Shown here: one piece after another, positions 7,117-15,206 of the stretch
Layout of the letters: every line of letters starts with the position of its first letter
How positions within the stretch are numbered: position 1 is the stretch's first letter
DNA from: Candidatus Bipolaricaulota bacterium
GTDB lineage: Bacteria; Bipolaricaulota; Bipolaricaulia; UBA7950; UBA9294
Assembly (NCBI GenBank): GCA_021163015.1
Contig: JAGGXO010000119.1
Span: 1 to 28,110, forward strand
Direction of reading: 5' to 3'
DNA: 28,110 nt
Notes under the pieces: generated by a model
What the model saw: the letters and a program-made list of their open reading frames with translations, nothing else
The model's database searches: none
What the model was told of the DNA's origin: nothing
Program-made: the position numbers and the translations under genes

Positions 7117-9161
7117 TCGCCCGCGTTCTGCTTTCTCTTCCCATCGATCATCCGTTCGATTTTGCGATTGGAGATGATCTCAAGGAAGCGACAGCCGTGG
7201 GCAAGCGCGTCATCGTTCGTTTCCATGGAAGGGAAAAGGCAGGGATCGTGCAATCGCTGGCAGAGCGAAGCAATCACCCCGGAGAGCTTGAGCCGGTGCT
7301 GCGCGTTGAGCCCGATCCATCTTTCACTCCAGACCTGCTTGCGATCTGCCTAGACACAGCTGCACACTATCTGTCACCAGCAGGCCCGTTCGTAAATCGC
7401 CTCCTGCCGCGCAGCGCAAGCGCTCGCAAAGAGAGATATCTACAGGTTGCTGGGAATCTGGATAAGATCGCGACGAACATCGAATCACGCGCCGTGCGTG
7501 CGCCCCGACAGGCGGAGGTACTCCGTTTCCTCCTGGCAAGGCATGCCCCCTGTACGGAGACCGACCTAAGAGAGAGGCTGCATACACCCAACAGTGTTAT
7601 CAACCGCTTAGTCGACCTCGGCTTGATCGAGGAGGCTCAGGCGCGGTCTACATTCACTCAGACAACATCTCCGGAGGGAGTAAGGGCGATGGAAGCGAAG
7701 ATGCCTGGGAAGGACCATGCCCTCCTCTTTTCTCGCTCCCGAATGGGCGAATACCTTAAGGCAATCGAAGAGACTCTCGCGTCAGGTGAGTCTGTCCTCC
7801 TGCTCGCACCGGAGATCCTCATTGCACGTGGCATCTTCGCCAATCTACAGCCATCCATCTCCGTTCCCGTCGCTCTCTATCACAGCGGAGTTGCCAAGGG
7901 AGAGAAGGGGCGTGTGTGGAATGATGTCCTGCACAGCAGATCGCGCGTCGTTGTCGGAACGCGATCGGCACTCTTCCTGCCATTCTCTGAGCTCGGCCTA
8001 GTAATCATCGATGAAGAGCAAGACCGCTCCTACAAACAGGATGAAATGATCCCTCACTATCATGCTCGCGACATGGTTGCTCGCAGGACTGACACACAAG
8101 CGATCTTCGGATCGGCCGCTCCGTCTATTGAGACCTTCTACCGCGCACAGCAAGGCACTATGCAACTCATTCGCCAGCCCGCACAGCAGATCAAGACGAG
8201 TGTCAGAGTCATTGATACGAAGAAAGAGAAAGGGGCATTGACTGAATCCCTTCTTGCCGGCATCGTCGAAACGCTAGCCGTAGGAAAGCGAGTCCTGATA
8301 GGTGTCAACGCTCGAGGTTACTTCCAGACGGTACTGTGCAAACAGTGCGGTCGGCCGCTTCGTTGCCCACGCTGCGGAGCAAACCTCACCTATGACGTGC
8401 AATCAGCACAGCTAGTTTGCCGCGTTTGTGGCAGCCCGCAGCCGCGTCTGGCATGCCCAAATTGCGGCTCGCGCAGCTTGCGCTTCGTCGGAATTGGGAG
8501 TGAACGCGTTGAGGAGGAGATGAGGGAGCACTTCCCCAGCATCGCAATTGCACGCATCGATCGAACGTCGCTCTCTAGCAAGGGGGCTCTCGCTCTTGCG
8601 GAGCATGCGATCGAGGGGGCAGCACAGATTATCGTCGGCACGCCGCTTGCAGCAAAGGGTCCTGTCATACCTGACCTGGGACTAGCAGCGGCGATTGGAG
8701 CCGACGCGATCCTCGCTCGACCGGACTTCCGCGCTGCGGAACGGACATATCAATACCTGACCAACTTGTTCTCGCGGCTCGATGAAGGAGGACGCGCGCT
8801 CGTTCAGACGAGCTATCCGGATCATTACGCGATCACAGCTGCCATCAACGCGAACTACGACCTTCTCTACGCCCGAGAGATTGCCGATCGCGAAGCCATG
8901 TTCTACCCGCCCTTTTCGCACCTTGCACGGATAGTGCTACCTCACATGAGAAGCGCCGACCGACTCCTCCGTATGCTCAAGGGCTACGACGTGCAGATCA
9001 TCGGCCCTGCGCCTCACCCGAGGCAGCGAGGGCGCGATGTCATACTAGTCAAGGGCGCAACTGGAGAGATCGTGAGAGGCGCGTGTGCGCGTATAGGCGA
9101 GGAATTCCCGAGCAAGGGCAGACAGACTGTGGAGATAGACATCGATCCTGAACAGATCTAG
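7113..9161 (+). CDS. priA: PriA-like primosomal protein N', probably helicase-inactive
   Basis: PriA reloads the replicative helicase at stalled forks. This 682-residue protein has the N-terminal DNA-binding part, a helicase core and the complete zinc module of four CxxC pairs (about 8338-8475). The alignment anchors are clear: GTRSALFLPFSELGLVIIDEEQD, SYKQDE, HYHARD, PDFRAAERTYQ. The ATPase motifs are degraded, however. The Walker A GxTGSGKT is replaced by SRSRMGE (about 7732-7752), motif II is DEEQ rather than DEEH, motif III is GSAAPS rather than GSATPS, and the arginine-finger QxxGRAGR region reads NLFSRLDEGG. Actinobacterial PriA proteins are also reported to lack helicase motifs, so a structural loading role is likely. 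The GTG start overlaps the preceding stop; the 3' end overlaps the convergent GTPase gene by 4 bp. Confidence 0.88.
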   Translation: MIARVLLSLPIDHPFDFAIGDDLKEATAVGKRVIVRFHGREKAGIVQSLAERSNHPGELEPVLRVEPDPSFTPDLLAICLDTAAHYLSPAGPFVNRLLPRSASARKERYLQVAGNLDKIATNIESRAVRAPRQAEVLRFLLARHAPCTETDLRERLHTPNSVINRLVDLGLIEEAQARSTFTQTTSPEGVRAMEAKMPGKDHALLFSRSRMGEYLKAIEETLASGESVLLLAPEILIARGIFANLQPSISVPVALYHSGVAKGEKGRVWNDVLHSRSRVVVGTRSALFLPFSELGLVIIDEEQDRSYKQDEMIPHYHARDMVARRTDTQAIFGSAAPSIETFYRAQQGTMQLIRQPAQQIKTSVRVIDTKKEKGALTESLLAGIVETLAVGKRVLIGVNARGYFQTVLCKQCGRPLRCPRCGANLTYDVQSAQLVCRVCGSPQPRLACPNCGSRSLRFVGIGSERVEEEMREHFPSIAIARIDRTSLSSKGALALAEHAIEGAAQIIVGTPLAAKGPVIPDLGLAAAIGADAILARPDFRAAERTYQYLTNLFSRLDEGGRALVQTSYPDHYAITAAINANYDLLYAREIADREAMFYPPFSHLARIVLPHMRSADRLLRMLKGYDVQIIGPAPHPRQRGRDVILVKGATGEIVRGACARIGEEFPSKGRQTVEIDIDPEQI

Positions 9162-10144
9162 CTTAGGTGGATCTCGATGATGTCCCGATCGGCAAGCAGA
9201 TGGGTCGACGGAACCTGCTGACCGTCGAATCGACCCGATCCCCATACGCGAATGTACTTGAGGCGATCGACGAAGTCTCGGTGCACCATGCGCACGGCAT
9301 CGAGCGCCGTGCTCCCCACGGGAAGGACGTATGGCTCCACCATATCCGCGGGCTTCCCAGGAAGCTTCGTGTACACGCGGATCACGTTAAGTGCGACAAA
9401 GACTCCTTCCCTCAGCGCATCAAGACCCGTTCTATCGATGGGCGAAGTGACTATCACGGGGAAGAGATCGGAAAGCTCTTCTACCCTTGATGCAAGGTCA
9501 CCGAGATCTCCGCGTGTGAGGACGATCCGGCAGGGCACATCACGCACGCGCATCTCCTCTTCGGTGATTTCCTTTCGTCGCACAAGCCTGATATGGTGCT
9601 CTTCCAGCAGGAGGATGATCTCCTCCACAGTGTTGGCGAGTTCCTCCGCTTGCAAGCTCCCGTCCAGTGTAAGGAGGCAGAGGTCGGCCTGGCGAACCAA
9701 GCTGTACAGCCATGATTCGCTATACTCCGCGCTCATCGGGGGGAGATCGACAAGCTGAATTGGCACGTCCTCGAATCTCATCATCCCCGGGAGAGGTAGC
9801 ACGGTAGAGTAAGGATACTCAGCGACCTCGGGGTGGGCGTTGGTCAACGCGGCAAGCAGGCTCGACTTGCCGCTGTTCGGCGGACCGAGGAGGACTACCT
9901 GTCCCGCACCTTCGCGTTCGATGTGGTCAAGCTGCGGACCCTTGCGGTGCGAAGATTTCCCCTGCGTCTCTTCCTTGAGTTTGGCGATGCGACGCTTGAT
10001 GTCGGCCTGCATGTGGTCGGTCCCCTTGTGCTTGGGAATGGTGGCAAGCATCTTCTCAAGCGCCACGAGCTTGTCATGCCGGTCCTTGGCGGCGCGGAAC
10101 TCGTTACGTGCTTTGAGGAAGTCGGCTGTCAGATTTGCTGGCAT
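9158..10144 (-). CDS. DRG/OBG-related GTPase with TGS domain
   Basis: This 328-residue protein follows the DRG (Rbg) plan, a family best known in archaea and eukaryotes and linked to translating ribosomes. The N-terminal helical part (KLVALEKMLATIPKHKGTDH... AKLKEE) matches the DRG pattern. Then come G1 GPPNSGKSS (87-95), YPYSTVLPLPG as the G2 region, G3 and a C-terminal TGS domain (about 255-328, ending DRDIIEIHLS). Two GTPase motifs are unusual: G3 reads DLPP (133-136) where DxxG is expected, and G4 reads TRGD rather than NKxD. The segment inserted in DRG proteins after G1 is reduced. It lies 14 nt downstream of the ATP-cone kinase; GAGGTGA is 12 nt before its ATG. Nucleotide preference and hydrolysis are uncertain. 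Confidence 0.82.
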   Translation of the reverse strand: MPANLTADFLKARNEFRAAKDRHDKLVALEKMLATIPKHKGTDHMQADIKRRIAKLKEETQGKSSHRKGPQLDHIEREGAGQVVLLGPPNSGKSSLLAALTNAHPEVAEYPYSTVLPLPGMMRFEDVPIQLVDLPPMSAEYSESWLYSLVRQADLCLLTLDGSLQAEELANTVEEIILLLEEHHIRLVRRKEITEEEMRVRDVPCRIVLTRGDLGDLASRVEELSDLFPVIVTSPIDRTGLDALREGVFVALNVIRVYTKLPGKPADMVEPYVLPVGSTALDAVRMVHRDFVDRLKYIRVWGSGRFDGQQVPSTHLLADRDIIEIHLS

Positions 10145-10158
10145 ACGATCTTGTCACC

Positions 10159-11646
10159 TCATTCGTTATGGGGGATTTTCACCGTGCTTCCGCCGATAAA
10201 CTCGCGCACAACCGCATCTCCAGGGATGAGCGCGACGTTTCTTACCTGTTCCATAGTTAGACCTTCGATTGCATCGAGAAGCTTGCTCACTCGTTGATAG
10301 CGGATGCGCGCATCGAGAAATGATGCGTACTGATCGAGGCTACTCGGATCAGGCCAGATACTGTCCTTCCCAGAGAAGAACGGCTTCAGCGCTGGGAGGT
10401 CAAACGGCATCCCTCCGTTCACCACATAGTCAGCCATTCCCTTAAGAGGAATTATGGAGAACAGTTCCCCTTGTCGCACGTAATGCCAATGCAGAAGTGT
10501 GGAGAGTGGTGGATGATTTCGGTGGACAACGTCGCGCAATGATCGCCGCAGCAAGCGCACATCCTCGAAACGCGTCATCCTTTCTCCACTCCACTCCATC
10601 TCCACCAACGGTTTCATCACCGAACTCTCGTAGAGCGGGTTCATCGCCTCGATGTACAGTCTGAAGATCACTTGAGGATCGATCCCTTCAGCTAGCGGCG
10701 GGTAGAAGCCGTGCAAGCAGTCAAGGAGGAGGATCTGATCAGGCTCGCGTGAGACCTTCTTTGTTGCAATGCGCCTCCCTTCTTTGAAGCTGTACACCGG
10801 CTTGTCGATCGTCTCGCCGGCGAGAAGAGCGCGCAGGTGCTCATTGAGGAGCTGAATGTCCAGTGCCTCCGGTGTCTCATAATTGCGGTCGTTTATCCAA
10901 TCGCTCGGGTGCTCGATCAGCGGCCAAAAGTAGTCATCTAGGTTCAACATGAGAAAGCGCAGGCCCTCGCGCCGTAGGCGATCGGTCAGCTTGACCGTAG
11001 TTGTCGTCTTTCCAGATGACGATGGCCCACTCACCCAGATCATCTTGATCTCGTCGCCCGCCTTGATCCGCCCAACGACCCTCGATGCTGCCTTATCCAG
11101 GGAGTCTTCGTAAACCATCAACGAGTCTTCGATCAATCGCTTGATCTTCCCACTTCTGACGATCTCGTTGAGTCCATCGACTGTGTCGCAACCGTGAGCG
11201 CGGTTCCACTCCAAAAGTGGATCCATCTGTGAAGGCGGATATCCGTTTCGCACAAACTTCTCCGGCGTGATCGCCCCCTGCCGCACCCAATGGTGTCCCC
11301 AGCGAAATGCTGTGTAGGCATCCGCAGCGCGCATGAACCCAGTGCTGTGCAGGACGTGCAGCACAACGTCCTGGATCTCCTCCACGCTCGGAGGGAAGTT
11401 CGCTACCAAGTGGTGTGGATCGCCGTTTAGGACGACAACGACGAGATCGGCGAGAAACTCGGCTATTCCCTCATCATTCGTACCGGCAGTGAAGATTCGA
11501 TCGTTGATCCCCTCAAGATAGTCCTGTTCGAATCCACCAATAGAATCAGCAGCCCGCCGAATGGCCTGGGTAATCCGCCCCTGGTCAAAGCTGACCAAGG
11601 CATGATTGCGCTTCATCACCTTGCCGATCTTGTTCACAACTGCCAT
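10159..11646 (-). CDS. ATP-cone/uridine kinase-like (P-loop) fusion protein
   Basis: This 495-residue protein joins two modules. Residues about 8-120 are an ATP-cone, the nucleotide-sensing domain of ribonucleotide reductases and NrdR: KVMKRNHALVSFDQGRITQAI, then SVEEIQDVVLHVLHSTGF and AADAYTAFRWGHHW. Residues about 195-480 are a uridine kinase/phosphoribulokinase-type P-loop kinase, with GPSSSGKTTTT from 207, MLNLDDYFWP and ILLLDCLHGF. It probably phosphorylates a nucleoside or sugar, with the cone sensing ATP/dATP; the substrate is not determined by sequence. I start at the ATG at 11646 rather than an upstream TTG at 11667, because TATAAT lies 9 nt before the ATG and inside the longer frame. 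The DRG-like gene follows 14 nt downstream. Confidence 0.85.
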   Translation of the reverse strand: MAVVNKIGKVMKRNHALVSFDQGRITQAIRRAADSIGGFEQDYLEGINDRIFTAGTNDEGIAEFLADLVVVVLNGDPHHLVANFPPSVEEIQDVVLHVLHSTGFMRAADAYTAFRWGHHWVRQGAITPEKFVRNGYPPSQMDPLLEWNRAHGCDTVDGLNEIVRSGKIKRLIEDSLMVYEDSLDKAASRVVGRIKAGDEIKMIWVSGPSSSGKTTTTVKLTDRLRREGLRFLMLNLDDYFWPLIEHPSDWINDRNYETPEALDIQLLNEHLRALLAGETIDKPVYSFKEGRRIATKKVSREPDQILLLDCLHGFYPPLAEGIDPQVIFRLYIEAMNPLYESSVMKPLVEMEWSGERMTRFEDVRLLRRSLRDVVHRNHPPLSTLLHWHYVRQGELFSIIPLKGMADYVVNGGMPFDLPALKPFFSGKDSIWPDPSSLDQYASFLDARIRYQRVSKLLDAIEGLTMEQVRNVALIPGDAVVREFIGGSTVKIPHNE

Positions 11647-11655
11647 AGTGATACC

Positions 11656-11661
11656 ATTATA
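11656..11661 (-). promoter_or_regulatory. -10 element before the ATP-cone kinase gene
   Basis: A perfect TATAAT on the minus strand ends 9 nt before the ATG at 11646, and no Shine-Dalgarno is present. Transcription would begin about 0-3 nt before the ATG. No good -35 lies 16-18 bp upstream; TTGACG is only 10 bp away, so it does not fit. Confidence 0.5.
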
Positions 11662-11851
11662 GCGCAAACGGCGTCAAGAAGTGAGGAACAAGCAAGAGCC
11701 CATTAACACTTCCAGGCATACACAAAGCCTTTTCATCACAAAGGACCCTGGAGGCACTGAGGGAAAAGAGGAAAGCTTAAAGCTTATCAACAGTCCGGTC
11801 TTTGCTCACACACCTATTCCTCGTGTCCTTCGTAATGAATACGTAATGACC

Positions 11852-12808
11852 TCACTCTTCAACGGTCAGGTCAATATTGTCGAAGTAGGCGTCGCACGCC
11901 TCTGCGTGGCTCTCGTCGCCGAGAACGATCAGCCACTCTCCTCCGTCCTTCAGTACCACTCCGCTCTTGCCAGACGCGTAAAGGACATCGTTTACGTAGA
12001 ACTCGTAGCCATCCGGGGAGAAGACGAACTTGTACGTGTACCAAAGGTAGACTCCAGGGATGAAGGCAAGAGGGTGTCTGATGTCCGTTCCGTACGAGTC
12101 TACCTCGTGAATCTGCGCGCCGCCGCCGGCATCCGTGTACAGGTAGTAAGGGAGACCAGGCGTGGGTGCATCGAGTGACTTCCGCAGCGGGTAGATGCCG
12201 AGCATCTGATCATCCTTCGTCTTGCTCATCATCGCCTCGCACGAGAAGACTAGCTTCTGCCCGACACGAAGAGGAGGCAGGCTCACACTGATGTAACGTC
12301 TCTGCCAGCGATCGCCTCCGCTGCGGATGTGGAGCACGTAGCCGTGAGCACCACCGAGGCTCTCTATCGTCCCTTCGCCTGCGCTCGCCCATTGCGGATC
12401 GAGCTGCCACCGGTCGAGCGCAGCATCGCCATCGGCAAAGTCATCGTGAAATACGGCACTCCCGCTCTGCGCATAGACGACAACCTCCTTACTGACAGAC
12501 GCCATGGCTCCCGCACTATCGTGCACCTTGAGGGTAACAGTGTATGTCCCCGCCTGGGCGTAGGAGTGGTCCACCTTCTGCCCGTCGCCCTCATCGCCAT
12601 CGCCGAACGCCCAGTGGTACGAAACAACCGCCGTTCTGGAGTAGGATGCGGAGCCGTCGAAAAAAACAATCGTTCCAGAGTAGATCACAACCGGTTGCAC
12701 ATCGAACTGCGCGAGCGGGCCATTCTGGAAGAGCGAGCAACCGCCAATCAGGCCAATCACGAGGGAGAGCAGACCAGCAATAACGTAGCGTATCTTGGTA
12801 TTAGCCAA
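11852..12808 (-). CDS. PKD-domain lipoprotein
   Basis: This 318-residue secreted lipoprotein has a short basic start, a hydrophobic stretch (YVIAGLLSLVIGLI) and a lipobox IGGC, with cysteine near residue 24. A PKD domain follows (about 34-112: FFDGSASYSR, YHWAFGDGD, AGTYTVTLKVHDSAG). The C-terminal two-thirds (about 120-318) looks like a laminin-G/concanavalin-type beta-sandwich: FHDDFADGDAALDRWQLD, then WYTYKFVFSPDGYEFYVND, ending ACDAYFDNIDLTVEE. Such modules usually bind carbohydrate or surfaces; no catalytic residues are evident. The start is TTG at 12808, which overlaps the end of pepP by 8 nt, so translation is probably coupled. It is anchored on the outer face of the membrane. Confidence 0.8.
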   Translation of the reverse strand: MANTKIRYVIAGLLSLVIGLIGGCSLFQNGPLAQFDVQPVVIYSGTIVFFDGSASYSRTAVVSYHWAFGDGDEGDGQKVDHSYAQAGTYTVTLKVHDSAGAMASVSKEVVVYAQSGSAVFHDDFADGDAALDRWQLDPQWASAGEGTIESLGGAHGYVLHIRSGGDRWQRRYISVSLPPLRVGQKLVFSCEAMMSKTKDDQMLGIYPLRKSLDAPTPGLPYYLYTDAGGGAQIHEVDSYGTDIRHPLAFIPGVYLWYTYKFVFSPDGYEFYVNDVLYASGKSGVVLKDGGEWLIVLGDESHAEACDAYFDNIDLTVEE

Positions 12809-13880
12809 CTTCCACCAACCTATCCTTGGGATAGCTCGTTAGGACTTCGCATCCATCTTCAGTTACAACCGTCAGATCCTCGATTCGTACACCGCCAAAT
12901 CCAGGAAGGTAGATCCCTGGCTCCACGGTTACTGTCATCCCCGCCTGCAATGTGTCGGTGCTCATGGGCGACAGCCGCGGACCCTCGTGCACCTCCAGAC
13001 CAACACCGTGGCCAAGGCCGTGCTGGAAGTGCTTGCTGTGACCGTTCCCAGCGATCAGATCGCGCGCCGTTGCATCGACGTCCTTCCCGCTCGCTCCGGC
13101 GGAGACGGCGGCAATGCCCGCCATGTTGGCGGCAAGGACGATGTCGTAGATCGCGCGCGCCCTGGCTGTCGGTTCGCCCACCGAGAAGACCCGCGTCATA
13201 TCCGCGCAGTATCTGTCTAGCTTTGCTCCAATGTCGAACAAGAGGAGATCTCCTTGTTTCAGCAAGCGCTGTCCCGGTTGATAGTGAGGTAAGGCGGAAT
13301 TCTCCCCCGCAGCGATGATCAGATCGAACGCCACTTCCTCTGCACCCCTCTCACGCATGATGAACTCCAAGCGCAGCGCTAGCTCGCGCTCGCTCATCCC
13401 AATCCGAACCCCGGGTACTAGCTGATCTAGCGATTCTTCCGTGAGCTTGACCGCTGCCCGGATACGGTCGATCTCCTCTGGTTCTTTCACGATTCGCAAG
13501 TTGCTCACTGGATCCTCGGTGACGACAATCTCAACATCAGTCTTCTCGCGCAGCTTGTTCACCATGGAGCAACTCATGCGCACGCCGGAGAGGGCGAGAC
13601 GGGCGATGCCGCTCTCCCTGATTGCAGCAACGATCTCATCAAGGTACGATCCCCTCACCTGCCGCACGGGAAGGTCCGGTACCTCGCGGCTTGCCTGCTC
13701 GATGTATCGCGAATCAGTGATCAGAATCTGCCCCTTCGCCGAGACGAGAAGCGCCCCTTCGCCGGTGAATCCTGTAAGGTAGTACATGCTTGGAAGGTCC
13801 GAGCCCTCCATGTTGTACACCAGGAAGGCATCTGCTTCGATCTTCTCTGTCAGTGCATCACAACGCTTGCTGTAATTCAT
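12801..13880 (-). CDS. pepP: Xaa-Pro aminopeptidase (M24B, PepP/PepQ-like)
   Basis: This cytoplasmic metallopeptidase of 359 residues removes N-terminal residues before proline or cleaves proline dipeptides. It has the creatinase-type N-terminal domain (about 1-130) and the pita-bread catalytic domain. All five dinuclear metal ligands are visible: D216 (LLLFDIGA), D227 (CADMTR), H291 (HGLGHGVGLEVHE), E320 (VTVEPGIY) and E334 (GVRIEDL). The length is typical of the small PepQ/YpdF-like form. AGGGGGT lies 6 nt before the ATG. It is divergent from pheS with a shared promoter region and overlaps the PKD lipoprotein gene at its 3' end. The gene symbol is the generic family one; dipeptidase (pepQ) activity is possible. 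Confidence 0.92.
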   Translation of the reverse strand: MNYSKRCDALTEKIEADAFLVYNMEGSDLPSMYYLTGFTGEGALLVSAKGQILITDSRYIEQASREVPDLPVRQVRGSYLDEIVAAIRESGIARLALSGVRMSCSMVNKLREKTDVEIVVTEDPVSNLRIVKEPEEIDRIRAAVKLTEESLDQLVPGVRIGMSERELALRLEFIMRERGAEEVAFDLIIAAGENSALPHYQPGQRLLKQGDLLLFDIGAKLDRYCADMTRVFSVGEPTARARAIYDIVLAANMAGIAAVSAGASGKDVDATARDLIAGNGHSKHFQHGLGHGVGLEVHEGPRLSPMSTDTLQAGMTVTVEPGIYLPGFGGVRIEDLTVVTEDGCEVLTSYPKDRLVEVG

Positions 13881-13929
13881 TGCTTACCCCCTATCCGCAC
13901 GCCGCCCTCTTGGCGCACCGCTAGAAACG

Positions 13930-13958
13930 AGGATACGCCCCACGCGCGGCCTTGTCAA
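13930..13958 (-). promoter_or_regulatory. pepP promoter
   Basis: Minus-strand TTGACA (13958-13953, perfect) and TATCCT (13935-13930) are separated by 17 bp. The predicted start, about 13923, gives a leader of some 42 nt containing the AGGGGGT ribosome site of pepP. Its -35 overlaps that of the divergent pheS promoter. Confidence 0.72.
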
Positions 13959-13980
13959 AGCTGTACCCGCTCTGTAGAAT
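13952..13980 (+). promoter_or_regulatory. pheS promoter, leaderless geometry
   Basis: TTGTCA (13952-13957) and TAGAAT (13975-13980) are 17 bp apart, each 5 of 6 to consensus. The -10 ends 6 nt before the pheS ATG (13987), so transcription would begin at or right beside the A of the start codon. No Shine-Dalgarno is present, consistent with a leaderless message. Confidence 0.72.
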
Positions 13981-13986
13981 CATCCC

Positions 13987-14994
13987 ATGATCGAGCTAAC
14001 GGAGTTACGTAACCGGATTTCCAGTGTTGAGGATGATCTGAAAAGCCGCGTCCAGACACTGAACACCCTCGATGCGCTGGAGGCGTTCCGCATAGAGTTC
14101 CTCGGGCGAAAAGGGAAGATCTCTGAACTATTCAAGCTACTGGGGCAAATCGAACAGGGCGAGCGGGCAACGGCGGGAAAGCTCCTAAACAATCTGAAGC
14201 AGGAGGCAAACGCGATATTCGCCTCCCGGCAGGAGGATCTGGGAAGTGCTGCGCTCGATCAACAGATCGCTTCTGAGCGGATAGACGTTACTCTTCCCGG
14301 CGTCTATCATCCACTTGGGCACAAGCATGTGCTGACACAGGTGCAACAGGAGATCGAATCGATCTTCTTGCGGATGGGATTCGATGTTGCAGCCGGACCA
14401 GAGATCGAGGATGAGTACCATAACTTCGAGGCACTGAACATCCCAGCCGATCACCCCGCACGCGATGATTGGGACACATTCTATATCGACGATAAGACAC
14501 TCCTGCGGCCACACACCTCACCAGTCCAGATAAGGGTAATGGAAGAGACGCAGCCACCGGTGCGCATCATCTGTCCGGGCCGCTGCTATCGACGCGATAC
14601 GCAGGATGCCACCCACTCCCCCGTCTTCCATCAGGTCGAGCTGCTGTGGGTGGAAGAAGGATTATCGCTGGCCAACCTGAAGTACCTACTAGAGGTGTTC
14701 ATCCACGAGTTTTTCGGCGAGGGGTACGAGACGCGCCTGTCCGGCGACTTCTTCCCGTTCACCGAACCCTCGGTGCAGGTGCACATGCGCGCCCCAAGAG
14801 CGAAGGACTGGCTGGAGATCATGGGAGCGGGCATGGTTGATCCAGCGGTATTGACAAACGTCGGTTACGATCCGGAGGTAGTAACTGGTTTCGCCTTCGG
14901 CCTAGGAATAGAGCGAATGGCGATGCTACGCTACGGAATCGATGACATCCGCCTCTTCTTCGGAAACGATCTGCGATTCATCACGCAATTCTGA
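13987..14994 (+). CDS. pheS: Phenylalanine-tRNA ligase alpha subunit
   Basis: PheS is the catalytic subunit of the alpha2-beta2 enzyme that charges tRNA-Phe. The 335-residue length is normal. The N-terminal coiled-coil arm (about 1-85) binds tRNA. The class II core shows motif 1 around HVLTQVQQEIESIFLRMGF, HTSPVQIRVM, motif 2 (GRCYRRDTQDATHSPVFHQVE) and motif 3 (GFAFGLGIERMAMLRYGIDDIR). PheT is not next to it: the gene is followed by a 212-bp gap and then the opposite-strand fabF, unlike the common pheST operon. The ATG at 13987 is the only sensible start, directly after a -10 element. Confidence 0.96.
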   Translation: MIELTELRNRISSVEDDLKSRVQTLNTLDALEAFRIEFLGRKGKISELFKLLGQIEQGERATAGKLLNNLKQEANAIFASRQEDLGSAALDQQIASERIDVTLPGVYHPLGHKHVLTQVQQEIESIFLRMGFDVAAGPEIEDEYHNFEALNIPADHPARDDWDTFYIDDKTLLRPHTSPVQIRVMEETQPPVRIICPGRCYRRDTQDATHSPVFHQVELLWVEEGLSLANLKYLLEVFIHEFFGEGYETRLSGDFFPFTEPSVQVHMRAPRAKDWLEIMGAGMVDPAVLTNVGYDPEVVTGFAFGLGIERMAMLRYGIDDIRLFFGNDLRFITQF

Positions 14995-15206
14995 AGGATC
15001 CATGGATTACCCGCGGTCGACCGTCAGCTTACAGCTCCGACCTTATCTGCTGTCTCACAGCCCATTACTCTGGCTCCTATGCATGACGCGATGCTTTCGC
15101 CCTCTCTCATCACTTGCCAGTAGTCACGGATCACTGGACGCGCCGTTTCTCCATTCCACAGTGTCTTCAGCTACACGCTCGAAACGACAAGGGACCTGTT
15201 TCCACG
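14995..15206 (+). other. Convergent intergenic gap between pheS and fabF
   Basis: No gene is evident. Just after the pheS stop lie two short perfect palindromes, ATCCATGGAT (14998-15007) and CGGTCGACCG (15014-15023), neither followed by a T-tract. A 73-codon frame from 15002 runs into fabF on the other strand and has a poorly spaced ribosome site, so I do not call it. Confidence 0.4.

Noticed and set aside
11672..11677. TTGACG as -35 for the ATP-cone kinase
   Set aside because: It lies only 10 bp from the TATAAT, too close for a sigma-70 promoter.
11770..11795. AAGCTTAAAGCTT near-palindrome upstream of the kinase
   Set aside because: Short, A/T-rich and without a T-tract or second copy; treated as chance.
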